Origin: a bacterium 210917-SL.2.15
GTDB lineage: Bacteria > Bacillota > Clostridia > Oscillospirales > Oscillospiraceae
DNA length: 64,000 nucleotides
NCBI GenBank assembly: GCA_020555605.1
Contig: JAJCJC010000002.1
Coordinates: 62,001-126,000 of the forward strand
Reading direction: 5' to 3'
Below the pieces are notes generated by a model. That model did no database searches, was not told the DNA's origin, and saw only the letters and a program-made list of their open reading frames with translations. Every line of letters begins with the position of its first letter. Positions within the stretch are counted from its first letter, which is position 1. Made by a program: the position numbers and the translations under genes. Of this stretch, positions 55,221-63,556 are shown in pieces.

Positions 55221-55252
55221 CCGGCCCACTGCACTGCAGCGGGCCGGTTTTT
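55221..55252 (+). terminator. Terminator of ilvB-ilvN-ilvC
   Basis: Stem CCGGCCC/GGGCCGG (55221-55227 with 55241-55247) with an inner CTGCA/TGCAG helix, then TTTTT. Confidence 0.92.
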
Positions 55253-55286
55253 CTCTCCTCCAATCTGCGAAAGGAACACTGTCCCC

Positions 55287-55949
55287 ATGCAATACCTGAT
55301 CGTTTTTCTCGAAGGCATTATCACCTTCATCTCCCCTTGCCTGCTGCCGATGCTGCCGATCTACATCTCTTATTTTGCCGGCAGCAAGGCGCAGGATACG
55401 AAAAAAACACTGCTTCACGCCTTTGGCTTTGTACTGGGGTTCACCCTGGTGTTCATGGCGCTGGGTGCGCTGGCTGGTACACTGGGCAGTTTTCTGACTG
55501 TCCATCAGCGCGCTGTCAACCTGATCTGCGGCCTGATCGTGATTTTTTTCGGACTGCATTTTCTGGGCGTATTCAAGCTAAACCTGTTCCGGGGCAGCCG
55601 TACAGCCGTCCGCACTCATGAATTGGGCTTTTTCTCCGCCATGGCGCTTGGCTTCATCTTCTCCCTGAGCTGGACGCCTTGCGTGGGTGCCTTTCTCGGC
55701 AGCGCGCTGATGCTGGCCTCCCAGCAGGGGCATGTACTCAGCGGTATGCTGATGCTGCTGGTTTATTCCCTGGGCTTGGGGCTGCCGTTTCTGCTCAGCG
55801 CCATGCTGATCGACCGGCTCAAATCCGCCTTCGACTGGATCAAGGGCCACTATGCTATTATTCAACTGCTCAGCGGCGGCTTCCTGATCCTGGTAGGCGT
55901 GCTCATGGCCACTGGACTACTGGGCCGCCTACTAACGCTCTTATCGTAA
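55287..55949 (+). CDS. ccdA: Cytochrome c biogenesis protein CcdA-like thiol transporter
   Basis: 220 residues, six helices. ATG 55287 after AAAGGA; upstream open frame is the ilvC shadow. The paired Cys-Pro motifs FISPCLLPMLPIYISYFAG and SLSWTPCVGAFLGSAL are the redox-active sites of CcdA/DsbD-gamma proteins, which carry reducing power across the membrane. The next gene encodes its likely extracytoplasmic acceptor. Confidence 0.92.
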   Translation: MQYLIVFLEGIITFISPCLLPMLPIYISYFAGSKAQDTKKTLLHAFGFVLGFTLVFMALGALAGTLGSFLTVHQRAVNLICGLIVIFFGLHFLGVFKLNLFRGSRTAVRTHELGFFSAMALGFIFSLSWTPCVGAFLGSALMLASQQGHVLSGMLMLLVYSLGLGLPFLLSAMLIDRLKSAFDWIKGHYAIIQLLSGGFLILVGVLMATGLLGRLLTLLS

Positions 55950-55964
55950 AAGGGGGAAGCTCTC

Positions 55965-56525
55965 TTGAAACAGCATAAAACAATTTGGCTCATTCTGCTC
56001 CTGGCTGCCCTGCTTCTCGGCGCTTCTCTGCTGTACACCCGGCTGGCACCCTCCGGCGGCGCACTGGGCCCCACGCCCGCGCCAGAGAACAGCAGCACAG
56101 AACCGGAGCCGGTCGCTGCGCCGGATTTCACCGCATATGACCTTGATGGCAACGCCGTACAGCTGTCCGATTTCGCCGGTTCTCCGATTGTGCTGAACTT
56201 CTGGGCCAGCTGGTGCGGTCCCTGCAAGAGTGAAATGGGCGTTTTTCAGAAAGCCTATGAGACATGGGGTGAGGAGGTCCGATTCGTTATGGTCAATATG
56301 ACCAGTGGACGGGAAACCCTCGAAAGCGCGTCCACCTATGTGGCTGAACAGGGGTTCACTTTCCCTGTCTTTTACGATACGGATGCCGATGCCGCCGTAA
56401 CCTACGGCGTGCGCACACTGCCCACTACGTATTTTATTAACGCCGATGGCTTCCTTATTGCCCAAGGCCGGACCGCTCTGGACGAAGAAACATTGCAGAC
56501 CGGCATCGACATGATTCTGGGCTGA
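55965..56525 (+). CDS. TlpA/ResA-like membrane-anchored thioredoxin
   Basis: 186 residues. TTG start at 55965, after AGGGGGAAG; N-terminal membrane anchor (about 7-25), a Pro/Glu linker, then a thioredoxin fold with ASWCGPCKSEM active site and the cis-Pro in RTLPTTYFI. Receives electrons from CcdA and reduces disulfides outside the cytoplasm. Its 3' end runs into an oppositely oriented frame (56455-56525). Confidence 0.92.
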   Translation: MKQHKTIWLILLLAALLLGASLLYTRLAPSGGALGPTPAPENSSTEPEPVAAPDFTAYDLDGNAVQLSDFAGSPIVLNFWASWCGPCKSEMGVFQKAYETWGEEVRFVMVNMTSGRETLESASTYVAEQGFTFPVFYDTDADAAVTYGVRTLPTTYFINADGFLIAQGRTALDEETLQTGIDMILG

Positions 56526-57245
56526 GTTGCGCCGCGCAGAAAAACAGCGCCGCAATCAGGGACAGGGGAAGCCAGCCCAGCGGCGGCAGGAACGCACGCA
56601 GCACCAGACAGAGTAGCGGAAATCCCACCGGCGCCCCTACCAGCCACAAACGGCAGGTGCGGATAATATGGGGCCAGTTACGGTTATTCAGCGCAATGCC
56701 CGCCAGATTTATGCGGAATACTCCGTCGCTGTAACTGGTAATCCGGTTTTCATCATAATAGGCCGGCAGCACATCCCGAATCCCGAAACACAGATACGCG
56801 CCAAAGCCCAGACACACCCCCTCCACCAGCAGCACGCCGCCGGATCCGGAGCACACAGAAGCAATCCCGCCATCCCCGGTACTGCCAGTGGCAGACACAA
56901 CCACCAGCGCCGTTTCCATTTTTGCCGTTCTTCCTGCCGCCGTTGCCGCTCCCCAGCCGAGAGACGAATCGCCCCCTCCACCAGCATTTCCACCTCCCGC
57001 TGCGCCAGCGGCGCATCCAATTCCAGGCGCTCACCCCGCAGCAGCTCTGTCACGCTGACACCCAGCGTTTCCGCCAGTGGAATCAGCAGCGCTGTGTCCG
57101 GCATACTCACCCGGCGCTCCCACTTGCTGACCGCTTTATCCGTCGCATGCAGGCGCTCTGCCAACTCTTTCTGCGTCCATCCTTTTTCCCGGCGCAGCAC
57201 CGCCACAAAGGCGCCAAGGTTTTTATTCTGCCGTTCCTCTTCCAT
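56455..57245 (-). pseudogene. XRE-family regulator with membrane domain, frameshifted
   Basis: The first frame (57245-56709) has a clear HTH: LRREKGWTQKELAERLHATDKAVSKWER, then SMPDTALLIPLAETLGVSVTELLRGE. The family's membrane part continues in another frame (56919-56455) as GFGAYLCFGIRDVLPAYYDEN and LNNRNWPHIIRTCRLW, ending in hydrophobic helices. One indel near 56820-56870, in G/C-rich sequence, would join them. Could be a real mutation, a sequencing error or programmed shifting. The 3' part overlaps the convergent thioredoxin gene by about 70 nt. Confidence 0.75.
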
Positions 57246-57350
57246 CGTGTCCTCACCTCACCGCTCATGGTAAAACTGCACCGCAGAAATGTCAATCGAC
57301 CGGCGGTAGAACCGCCGGTTTCCGCTGCGCCGCAGCCGGGTATACAGCGG

Positions 57351-57394
57351 AAAAGCGCGCCTGCACGCGGCATTGGCCGCGCAGGCGCGCTTTT
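57351..57394 (-). terminator. Terminator after the DUF2085 gene
   Basis: Strong stem AAAAGCGCGCCTGC/GCAGGCGCGCTTTT (57394-57381 with 57364-57351) with an inner CGCGGC/GCCGCG helix; T's on both strands, so it can act in both directions. Confidence 0.88.
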
Positions 57395-57402
57395 TCTTTC
57401 CA

Positions 57403-57765
57403 TTAAACCATGCGGCTGCCCAGGAACACCCCAAAACGGAACGCATATCCCGTGGTCAGCAGAAACAGGCAAATAATACCGTATCCAAAACAAATCCCGG
57501 TGAACAACCGCCGCAGGTTCGTGCTTTCATACCGCGTAGCCGCCTGCACACCGCCGTCCACAAGCATCGGCACCAGCAGAAGAACCAACACACCCGGACC
57601 GGGGTGAAGAACAGCATAACTGAGCGCTGCCGCTGCGCCCCCGGCCAACTCGCCGGTACAGCGCGCACACAGCGGAAAGCGCTTTCCTTTCCAGTGAAAA
57701 GACCTCTCATCCCTGCAGTGGCAGCCAAACAGCATCGGCAGAACGCGGTACAGCCAAGAAATCAT
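57403..57765 (-). CDS. DUF2085 family membrane protein
   Basis: 120 residues, three predicted helices. N-terminal block FGCHCRDERSFHWKGKRFPLCARCTGELAGG with paired Cys/His is the DUF2085 signature (quoted in part: CHCRDERSF and PLCARCTGE). Small membrane protein of unknown function, possibly metal-binding. Only 6 nt downstream of the zinc-ribbon gene, so likely co-transcribed. ATG 57765. Confidence 0.85.
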   Translation of the reverse strand: MISWLYRVLPMLFGCHCRDERSFHWKGKRFPLCARCTGELAGGAAAALSYAVLHPGPGVLVLLLVPMLVDGGVQAATRYESTNLRRLFTGICFGYGIICLFLLTTGYAFRFGVFLGSRMV

Positions 57766-57771
57766 GCCCGA

Positions 57772-58152
57772 TTAGTACATCATGACGCTGCCCAAGCCCA
57801 CGAGAATGACAAGCGCATACCAGATCACGCTGATAATCACCGCAATCAGTGCGCCGATGCCCGCGACTTTCGCCGTTCTGGGCTTCTGATCTTTCCACAC
57901 CAGGAACAGGATCAAGCCCACGATCGGGATACAAAAACCCAGAACGCCCCAGCCGATACTGCCGCTGTCGTTCACCGGAGGCTGACTCTGATAAGAATTC
58001 TGCTGCACCCAATCCGCACCCGAGGTTGAGGGCGGCGTCTGCTGGACGTTCTCCGGATCGGGCTGCTGCGTCTCATTCTGGGCTGCGCCGCACTTGGGGC
58101 AAAATGCTGCGCCCTCTTCCAGTTCCGCGCCGCACTTCTTACAATATTCCAT
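57772..58152 (-). CDS. Zinc-ribbon membrane protein
   Basis: 126 residues from ATG 58152 (GGAGGAA, 8-nt gap). Zinc ribbon YCKKCGAELEEGAAFCPKCG at 3-22, a Gln/Pro/Ser linker, then two hydrophobic helices (about 75-93 and 101-122). This is a widespread clostridial architecture without an assigned function. Confidence 0.85.
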   Translation of the reverse strand: MEYCKKCGAELEEGAAFCPKCGAAQNETQQPDPENVQQTPPSTSGADWVQQNSYQSQPPVNDSGSIGWGVLGFCIPIVGLILFLVWKDQKPRTAKVAGIGALIAVIISVIWYALVILVGLGSVMMY

Positions 58153-58286
58153 AAAAAGTTCCTCCTTCTCCATTTCCAAATCATACCCTGGCAGGATTAT
58201 ATGGGTTTATTGTATCATACTTCCTGACATTCTGCAAGATTTGACATAGAAACTCCTTTTTACCGTTTGGACTGATTTGGGGATAG

Positions 58287-58319
58287 AAAACCTCCCTTCG
58301 TCAATTCGACAAAGGGAGG
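58287..58319 (-). terminator. Terminator of the AT-rich orphan gene
   Basis: Inverted repeat CCTCCCTT-TGTC/GAC-AAGGGAGG (58319-58312 with 58298-58291), then GTTTTC on the minus strand. The palindrome resembles dispersed hairpins found in gut Clostridia, but only one copy is in the window. Confidence 0.7.
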
Positions 58320-58375
58320 TTCGCTCCAAGTCACACAGACCGACAAGCCGAAATTGGGTGAACTGCGTGTTATAC

Positions 58376-58768
58376 TTATAGTAAGAAAGCAGGCTCATCA
58401 GTAGAAATTATATGAAATATACTTTCCACTGTAACAAAAACATAGTGAATAGGGTTTGAAATTGTTGCAGCAAATATAGAATTCTGATTTAAATAGTCAA
58501 TGTATGGTGACTTCTTGGTTTTATAAAATGTCCAGGCTTTTGATGGATTATCGACCCAAAATCCGTCGGAATAAGTCTCATCTACTTCAAAATAAGAAAC
58601 GCTATTTTGAAAATGAGCCACAAATGTTTTAACCGTTTTTATATTTCCGTATCCATTTGCGTCCGTGAATCTAATCTTAATACCATCATCATAAGATATA
58701 TTTTCAATATAATACATAGCCGCCGCATTTTTAAATGGAAACCACTTTTCAAAATTTTCCAATTGCAC
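58376..58768 (-). CDS. Hypothetical protein in an AT-rich island
   Basis: 130 residues, not recognised. GTG start at 58768, 7 nt after GAGGTG. Soluble, aromatic-rich, no signal peptide or membrane helix: KWFPFKNAAAMYYIENISYDD, SYFEVDETYSDGFW, then a C-terminal SNPIHYVFVTVESIFHII. Base composition is clearly more AT-rich than all neighbours, and codon use differs (many ATA, AAT, TAT), suggesting recent transfer. Single gene with its own terminator. Confidence 0.6.
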   Translation of the reverse strand: MQLENFEKWFPFKNAAAMYYIENISYDDGIKIRFTDANGYGNIKTVKTFVAHFQNSVSYFEVDETYSDGFWVDNPSKAWTFYKTKKSPYIDYLNQNSIFAATISNPIHYVFVTVESIFHIISTDEPAFLL

Positions 58769-58988
58769 TGCATTTCACCTCTTTGTTCTGTCAAAAACTT
58801 AGGCCAAATGCCAGATGTTTATTCTGTTAGACATATTTAAATTTGTTGTTTTTGTCATGCTACTATATATGATAGACATTTTCAACGATTGGTTAGTTTG
58901 CCGGAGATAGGGCCCGTTAGCCCAAAAGCAAAAAGGGAGCAAAGAAATGGTGAAAAAAGATCGGAGTAGCGCGCCGCAGCTGTGCAGA
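58769..58988. other. AT-rich spacer
   Basis: No gene or clear RNA seen. Likely holds the promoter of the orphan gene at 58376-58768 and the downstream part of the gene ending at 58989; only a weak GGGC/GCCC hairpin near 58907-58921. Confidence 0.5.
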
Positions 58989-60326
58989 TCATTGCTCCCG
59001 TCTGCTCCAGAAAACCATAATCACCAACAACGCCCCCAACAGCAGGACAGAGCTGATCATCCCCAGCCACGCTGCCTGGCTGCCGTCAGACAGGATCTGT
59101 ATAATCGAAAGCACCGAAGCGAGAATCGAAATAACGCCGAACAGCGTGATCACGCTGACCACCATATCGTTCCTGGCCCGCTCAATCTCTCGTTGGTGTT
59201 CGACCAGGATGTTCAATTTTCCGCTGACATCCTCGATGGCCTGGGGAACCCGATTGCTCTCCACGACCACCTGATAAATGCGCTTAATGTTATGCCAGCG
59301 TGAAATATTGGCCGGGTCCACCGTGCCGTACGCTTGGAATTCCAGCATGATCCGCTTCAGACTGCGCAACTGCTTCATACTCTTCTTATCCGCCGCCGTA
59401 ATCAGCTGGGCAAAGCGCAGGCAGGTGTATTTTTCATACAGAGCCATCAGCAACAGCGGCAGGCCGTCCCGGGCCTGAGCCGCCATCTCTGCGTCGATGT
59501 CCAACGTTTCATTGGCCATAACATAAGAGATGGTCTGTGAAGAAACACAGCAGCCCCAACGATAGGTCCCAAGTTCCTGCGTTTTTACCGCGTAAACGTA
59601 ATCCACGTCCTCCTCTGAATCATCCTCGGCCAGCGCGTCCGGCGGACTCATCAAATGCAGATTGAATGCTGCCCGCCGGATTGTGTCCAGCGACCGGAGC
59701 CGCTGCGGCACCACCGCCACATTGTCCACATACGCCTCCAGCAGCAGCGCGCTGTTGGGTGCAAAAAAGCCCTCCAGCCCCCAGCCGCGCAGAATTTCTT
59801 CCAACTGCTTTTCCAAAGCAAAGCTGCGCTCCTCGCCGGATGCGTTCCAATAATGATATTCTGCACGGCTTTCGGCAAACCCCAGATTGCAAATCCAGCG
59901 CAGCACGCGCATGTCCTCATATCCTATGCCCAGGCACAGGAACGCCACCTGCGTGTGGAAATAATAAAGGTAGGCCTGGTAAAAAGAAAAGGGCAGCGTC
60001 TCATCTCCGCCGTTCCTATCCGAAACGGCAAAGCCTATGATGCCATGCGCTGTCTCCGCTCCGAACAGCACCCGGCACAGCGCCTCCGCGTCGATTTCAT
60101 AGCAGCCACCAATGGAAGCGGTACCATCAGCACAAAACAATCCCTTCACCGTTTCGCTCAAATCCATCGTCGTCACATTCCAGGGCTTCCCCACCTTCTG
60201 AATGCGGTCATGACGCAATGCGCCCTCCTCATAACGCAAAGGAATCATAAAATAGGTGCCCAAACGCGCCTGTGCCAGCACCGGCCGCATTTCAAAAAAT
60301 TCCGTCATTGTAGCTCTCTGCCCCAC
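58989..60326 (-). CDS. Hypothetical protein with two C-terminal membrane helices (CorA-like layout)
   Basis: 445 residues. GTG 60326 follows AAAGGAG by 9 nt; ATG 60308 is an alternative with a poor ribosome-binding site. Large soluble N-terminal part, a long helix (KRIMLEFQAYGTV to LNILVEHQREIERARND) and two C-terminal helices (about 392-412 and 419-438). The layout recalls CorA-type channels, but no GMN motif is present, so Mg2+ transport cannot be claimed. Family not recognised. Confidence 0.65.
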   Translation of the reverse strand: MGQRATMTEFFEMRPVLAQARLGTYFMIPLRYEEGALRHDRIQKVGKPWNVTTMDLSETVKGLFCADGTASIGGCYEIDAEALCRVLFGAETAHGIIGFAVSDRNGGDETLPFSFYQAYLYYFHTQVAFLCLGIGYEDMRVLRWICNLGFAESRAEYHYWNASGEERSFALEKQLEEILRGWGLEGFFAPNSALLLEAYVDNVAVVPQRLRSLDTIRRAAFNLHLMSPPDALAEDDSEEDVDYVYAVKTQELGTYRWGCCVSSQTISYVMANETLDIDAEMAAQARDGLPLLLMALYEKYTCLRFAQLITAADKKSMKQLRSLKRIMLEFQAYGTVDPANISRWHNIKRIYQVVVESNRVPQAIEDVSGKLNILVEHQREIERARNDMVVSVITLFGVISILASVLSIIQILSDGSQAAWLGMISSVLLLGALLVIMVFWSRREQ

Positions 60327-60370
60327 TTTTCTTCTCTCCTTTTACCCCAGCATCCTGTGCTCCGGCCAGT

Positions 60371-60565
60371 TTACTGTGCCGGCTGAAACAGGGCGTCCAC
60401 CGTGGTACCCAGTACCTGGGCCAAATGAAATGCCAGGACCAGGGTAGGGTCGTATTTATTATTTTCGATTGCGTTGATCGTTTGTCGGGAAACACCGCAG
60501 CGCCAGGCCAAAGCTTCCTGAGAGATTCCCAGCTGTTTGCGCAGGGCGTGAATCTGATTTTCCAC
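60371..60565 (-). CDS. Small XRE-family regulator (YozG-like)
   Basis: 64 residues, GTG start at 60565 after GGGAGG. The whole protein is one Cro/CI HTH: IHALRKQLGISQEALAWRCGVSRQTINAIENNKYDP and LAFHLAQVLGTTVDALF. Such regulators usually follow or precede a small membrane protein, as here, and repress their own operon. The direct repeats upstream of the partner gene are candidate operators. Confidence 0.9.
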   Translation of the reverse strand: MENQIHALRKQLGISQEALAWRCGVSRQTINAIENNKYDPTLVLAFHLAQVLGTTVDALFQPAQ

Positions 60566-60583
60566 AGCAGCGCCGCCCCCTCC

Positions 60584-60910
60584 CTACTTGTACTTGTTCC
60601 ATGCCAGCGCCAAGGTAAACATCACCGCCATACTTGTCAGTATAACGAAGGGATCGACCTCCATCCGTTGCGCGCAGACGATTGTGACAACCGTCTCCAG
60701 CAGCAGATATCCCGCGACACCGACAAAAGAAAAAATGCCGCTTTTCCCCACGATGAACTGCCGCCGCTCATGGCCGATATCCATACGGACCATGGAAACA
60801 AACATGCCGAGGATCAACACCATGCATCCGGCCAGCAATCCCATGAACAGCATGCCCCACAGCGCAAATCCTCCGCTTTCCGCAAAAACGCTCCTTTCAC
60901 TCTTCCACAA
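60584..60910 (-). CDS. Small membrane protein partnered with XRE regulator
   Basis: 108 residues if TTG 60910 is the start; an ATG at 60853 is possible. AAAGGAG lies inside the frame, so the true start is unsure. Three to four helices: GGFALWGMLFMGLLAGCMVLILG, FSFVGVAGYLLLETVVTIVC, FVILTSMAVMFTLALAW. The cytosolic loop DIGHERRQFIVGKSG recalls DER-Q-I--KAS motifs of small membrane proteins paired with YozG-like regulators. Function unknown. Confidence 0.65.
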   Translation of the reverse strand: MWKSERSVFAESGGFALWGMLFMGLLAGCMVLILGMFVSMVRMDIGHERRQFIVGKSGIFSFVGVAGYLLLETVVTIVCAQRMEVDPFVILTSMAVMFTLALAWNKYK

Positions 60911-60911
60911 T

Positions 60912-60978
60912 ATATAAAATACTTTTTACATTTTTAGATATATCATATCCTCCCTAAAATATCAAATATTTTTTACAT
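60912..60978 (-). repeat. Two 20-nt direct repeats bracketing the promoter of the XRE/membrane-protein operon
   Basis: Minus strand: ATGTAAAAAATATTTGATAT (60978-60959) and ATGTAAAAAGTATTTTATAT (60931-60912), 18 of 20 identical, starts 47 nt apart. The first overlaps the -35 and the second covers the expected transcription start. Confidence 0.8.
60937..60965 (-). promoter_or_regulatory. Promoter of the XRE/membrane-protein operon
   Basis: TTGATA (60965-60960), 17-nt spacer, TATATC (60942-60937) on the minus strand. Confidence 0.6.
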
Positions 60979-61015
60979 ATCGAGTAAAGGGCGGCCTCCC
61001 GTTCCCCAGGAAGCC

Positions 61016-61708
61016 TCAGAGAGAATTGTCTACTTCCGTCACTCCAAGGACATTGGCCCCATGCCGCAGATGAATGGCCATGGCGTGCTCCGCCCCCACT
61101 TCATCCCGGCGGCGGAAAAAATCCATCAATAGGGCATGATCACGCAGAGTGTCTTCCGCCAGCTCTTCTCCATGCTCCCCCGCAGCGATAGCGGTAGACA
61201 CTGCCCGACTGATCACCGGCAGCAGGCGCATCATGAATTCGTTATGGGTAGCGCGAACGATGGCGGCGTGGAAATCCCGGTCCGCCTCCGTGCGGTCCGC
61301 CCCGGCGTAGATGCACTGCTCCACCGCCGCTCCACAGCGCAGAATCTCCGCCAGCTCCTCCTCTGTGGCCCGGCGGCAGGCCAGACGCGCAGCGCCTGGT
61401 TCAAAAATGGCGCGCAGTTCAAACAGATCCCGTAGCTGCCCCCGCACATGCTCCAAATCCGAAAAGCCAAAATCCTCTATATCCCCCACATGCTCCGAGA
61501 CAAAGGTTCCTTTTCCCCGGCGCACCTCCAGCACACCCTGAGCAATCAGCATCCGCAGGGCTTCCCGCAGCGTAGCGCGGCTGACGCCCATCTGCGCAGA
61601 CAGCTCCAGTTCATTTGGCAGCTTGTCCCCCGGCGCAAGGGTCTTCTCCGCCACAATCTGATTGTACAGCCGCTCCATGGTCTGCTGGGATAAATTTTTC
61701 TTGTCCAT
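61016..61708 (-). CDS. GntR/FadR-family (FCD) transcriptional regulator
   Basis: 230 residues. N-terminal winged helix (LAPGDKLPNELELSAQMGVSRATLREALRML, then GVLEVRRGKGTFVSE) and C-terminal FCD domain with metal/ligand His residues in DRDFHAAIVRATHN, LRDHALLMDFF and AIHLRHG. Divergent from ilvD with overlapping promoters, so it probably controls ilvD and itself; the effector may be a sugar acid or a branched-chain intermediate. ATG 61708. Confidence 0.9.
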   Translation of the reverse strand: MDKKNLSQQTMERLYNQIVAEKTLAPGDKLPNELELSAQMGVSRATLREALRMLIAQGVLEVRRGKGTFVSEHVGDIEDFGFSDLEHVRGQLRDLFELRAIFEPGAARLACRRATEEELAEILRCGAAVEQCIYAGADRTEADRDFHAAIVRATHNEFMMRLLPVISRAVSTAIAAGEHGEELAEDTLRDHALLMDFFRRRDEVGAEHAMAIHLRHGANVLGVTEVDNSL

Positions 61709-61732
61709 AGCCTGAAAATCCCCTGCCTCTTC

Positions 61733-61789
61733 TTGACATCGTTTCTATTATGATATACTATGCAGTCATACAATGCAAGCGTTATCATA
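61733..61789. promoter_or_regulatory. Overlapping divergent promoters and candidate operator for the GntR regulator and ilvD
   Basis: Plus strand: TTGACA (61733-61738), 17-nt spacer, TACTAT (61756-61761). Minus strand: TTGCAT (61778-61773), 17-nt spacer, TATCAT (61755-61750). Between them sits a short palindrome TATG-N4-CATA (61759-61770), and TATGATA/TATCATA arms flank it (61749-61755, 61783-61789). Confidence 0.6.
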
Positions 61790-61826
61790 CATCTGAAATC
61801 TATTTTTGATTGGGAGGAAACCATAC

Positions 61827-63488
61827 ATGCGCAGCAACGTTGTGAAACGCGGCATTCCCGCCGCACCGAATCGCTCTCTGCTCTATGCACTGGGCTACAC
61901 CAAGGAGGAATTGGAGCGCCCGCTGATCGGCGTGGTGTGCTCCTACAACGAGATTGTTCCCGGCCACATGAACCTTGACAAGATCGCCGAAGCCGTCAAG
62001 GCAGGCATCCGCGCCGCCGGTGGCACACCGGTGGAGTTCCCCGCCATCGCCGTATGCGACGGCATCGCCATGGGGCATGTGGGCATGAAATACTCTCTGG
62101 TCACCCGCGACCTGATCGCCGACTCCACTGAGGCCATGGCTATGGCCCATCAGTTCGACGGCCTGGTGATGATCCCCAACTGCGACAAAAACGTGCCGGG
62201 CCTGCTGATGGCCGCCGCCCGCGTCAACGTGCCCACCATCTTTGTCTCCGGCGGTCCCATGCTGGCCGGCCGGCTCAACGACGGCCGCCGCACCTGCCTG
62301 AGCCATATGTTCGAAGCCGTAGGCGCTTATTATGCCGACAAATTGGATGAAGCAGGCGTGGAGGAATACGAAGAAAATGCCTGCCCCACCTGCGGCTCCT
62401 GCTCGGGCATGTACACCGCCAACTCCATGAACTGCCTAACCGAAGCCATCGGCATGGCCCTTCGGGGCAACGGCACCGTTCCCGCCGTCTACTCCGCCCG
62501 CCTGCGTCTGGCCAAGCATACCGGCATGAAGATCATGGAACTGGTGGAAAAGGACATCCGCCCCCGGGACATCATGACCGAGGCCGCTTTCCACAACGCC
62601 GAAACCATCGACATGGCCCTGGGCTGCTCTACCAACACCATGCTCCATCTGCCCGCCATTGCCCACGAATGCGGCATTGAGCTGTCTTTCGATATGGCCA
62701 ACGAGATCAGCGCCAAGACCCCCAACCTGTGTCACCTGGCGCCCGCCGGCGACACCTTCATGGAAGATCTCGACCGGGCCGGCGGCGTATACGCCGTCAT
62801 GGCCGAGCTGGCCAAGGCCAATCTGCTCGACACCACGCTACTGACCTGCACCGGCAAAACCGTGGCCGAAAACCTCTCCGGTGTTACCAACCGCGATCCC
62901 GAACTGATCCGTCCCATCGACAACCCCTATTCCAAAACCGGCGGCATCGCCGTGCTGAAAGGCAATCTGGCCCCCGACGGCTGCGTGGTCAAACAGAGTG
63001 CCGTGGCCCAGGAAATGATGGTGCACGAAGGCCCCGCCCGGGTGTTTGACTGCGAGGACGACGCCATCAAAGCCATTTATGCCGGCAAAATTGTGGCAGG
63101 CGACGTGGTCATCATCCGTTACGAAGGCCCCAAGGGCGGCCCCGGCATGCGCGAAATGCTCAACCCCACCAGCGCTATTGCCGGCATGGGACTGGACAAG
63201 GAAGTGGCCCTGATCACCGACGGTCGTTTCTCCGGCGCCACCCGCGGCGCTTCCATCGGCCATGTGTCCCCGGAAGCCGCTTCCGGCGGTCCCATCGGCC
63301 TGGTGCAGGAGGGCGACATCATCGCCATCGATATTCCCAATCGTTCTATCTGCATGAAAGTGAGCGAAGAAGAGCTTGCCCGCCGTCAGGAGACGTGGAT
63401 CTGCCCTGAGCCGAAAATCAAAACCGGGTATCTTGCCCGGTATGCTAAAATGGTTTCTTCTGCAGACCGGGGAGCCATTCTGGAATAA
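61827..63488 (+). CDS. ilvD: Dihydroxyacid dehydratase
   Basis: 553 residues from ATG 61827, 9 nt after GGAGG. IlvD/Edd family: [54 protein letters not shown] with cluster-binding Cys, and the C-terminal [20 protein letters not shown]. Dehydrates dihydroxyisovalerate and dihydroxymethylvalerate. Separate from ilvBNC; the same family acts on sugar acids, but the clustering and sequence fit IlvD. Confidence 0.95.
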   Translation: MRSNVVKRGIPAAPNRSLLYALGYTKEELERPLIGVVCSYNEIVPGHMNLDKIAEAVKAGIRAAGGTPVEFPAIAVCDGIAMGHVGMKYSLVTRDLIADSTEAMAMAHQFDGLVMIPNCDKNVPGLLMAAARVNVPTIFVSGGPMLAGRLNDGRRTCLSHMFEAVGAYYADKLDEAGVEEYEENACPTCGSCSGMYTANSMNCLTEAIGMALRGNGTVPAVYSARLRLAKHTGMKIMELVEKDIRPRDIMTEAAFHNAETIDMALGCSTNTMLHLPAIAHECGIELSFDMANEISAKTPNLCHLAPAGDTFMEDLDRAGGVYAVMAELAKANLLDTTLLTCTGKTVAENLSGVTNRDPELIRPIDNPYSKTGGIAVLKGNLAPDGCVVKQSAVAQEMMVHEGPARVFDCEDDAIKAIYAGKIVAGDVVIIRYEGPKGGPGMREMLNPTSAIAGMGLDKEVALITDGRFSGATRGASIGHVSPEAASGGPIGLVQEGDIIAIDIPNRSICMKVSEEELARRQETWICPEPKIKTGYLARYAKMVSSADRGAILE

Positions 63489-63520
63489 TCGCACATCCTC
63501 CACCAGCAGACAAGTATGGC

Positions 63521-63556
63521 AAAAGGGACAGCGCCAATCATGGCGCCGTCCCTTTT
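63521..63556 (+). terminator. Terminator of ilvD
   Basis: Stem AAAAGGGACAGCGCCA/TGGCGCCGTCCCTTTT (one mismatch), 4-nt loop, T's at the end; A's on the other arm let it serve the convergent SMR gene too. Confidence 0.92.

Noticed and set aside
58287..58319. CRISPR-like or dispersed repeat unit
   Set aside because: Only one copy in the window; better explained as an intrinsic terminator.
58989..60326. Annotation as a Mg2+ transporter
   Set aside because: C-terminal helix pair alone is not enough; the GMN motif is missing.
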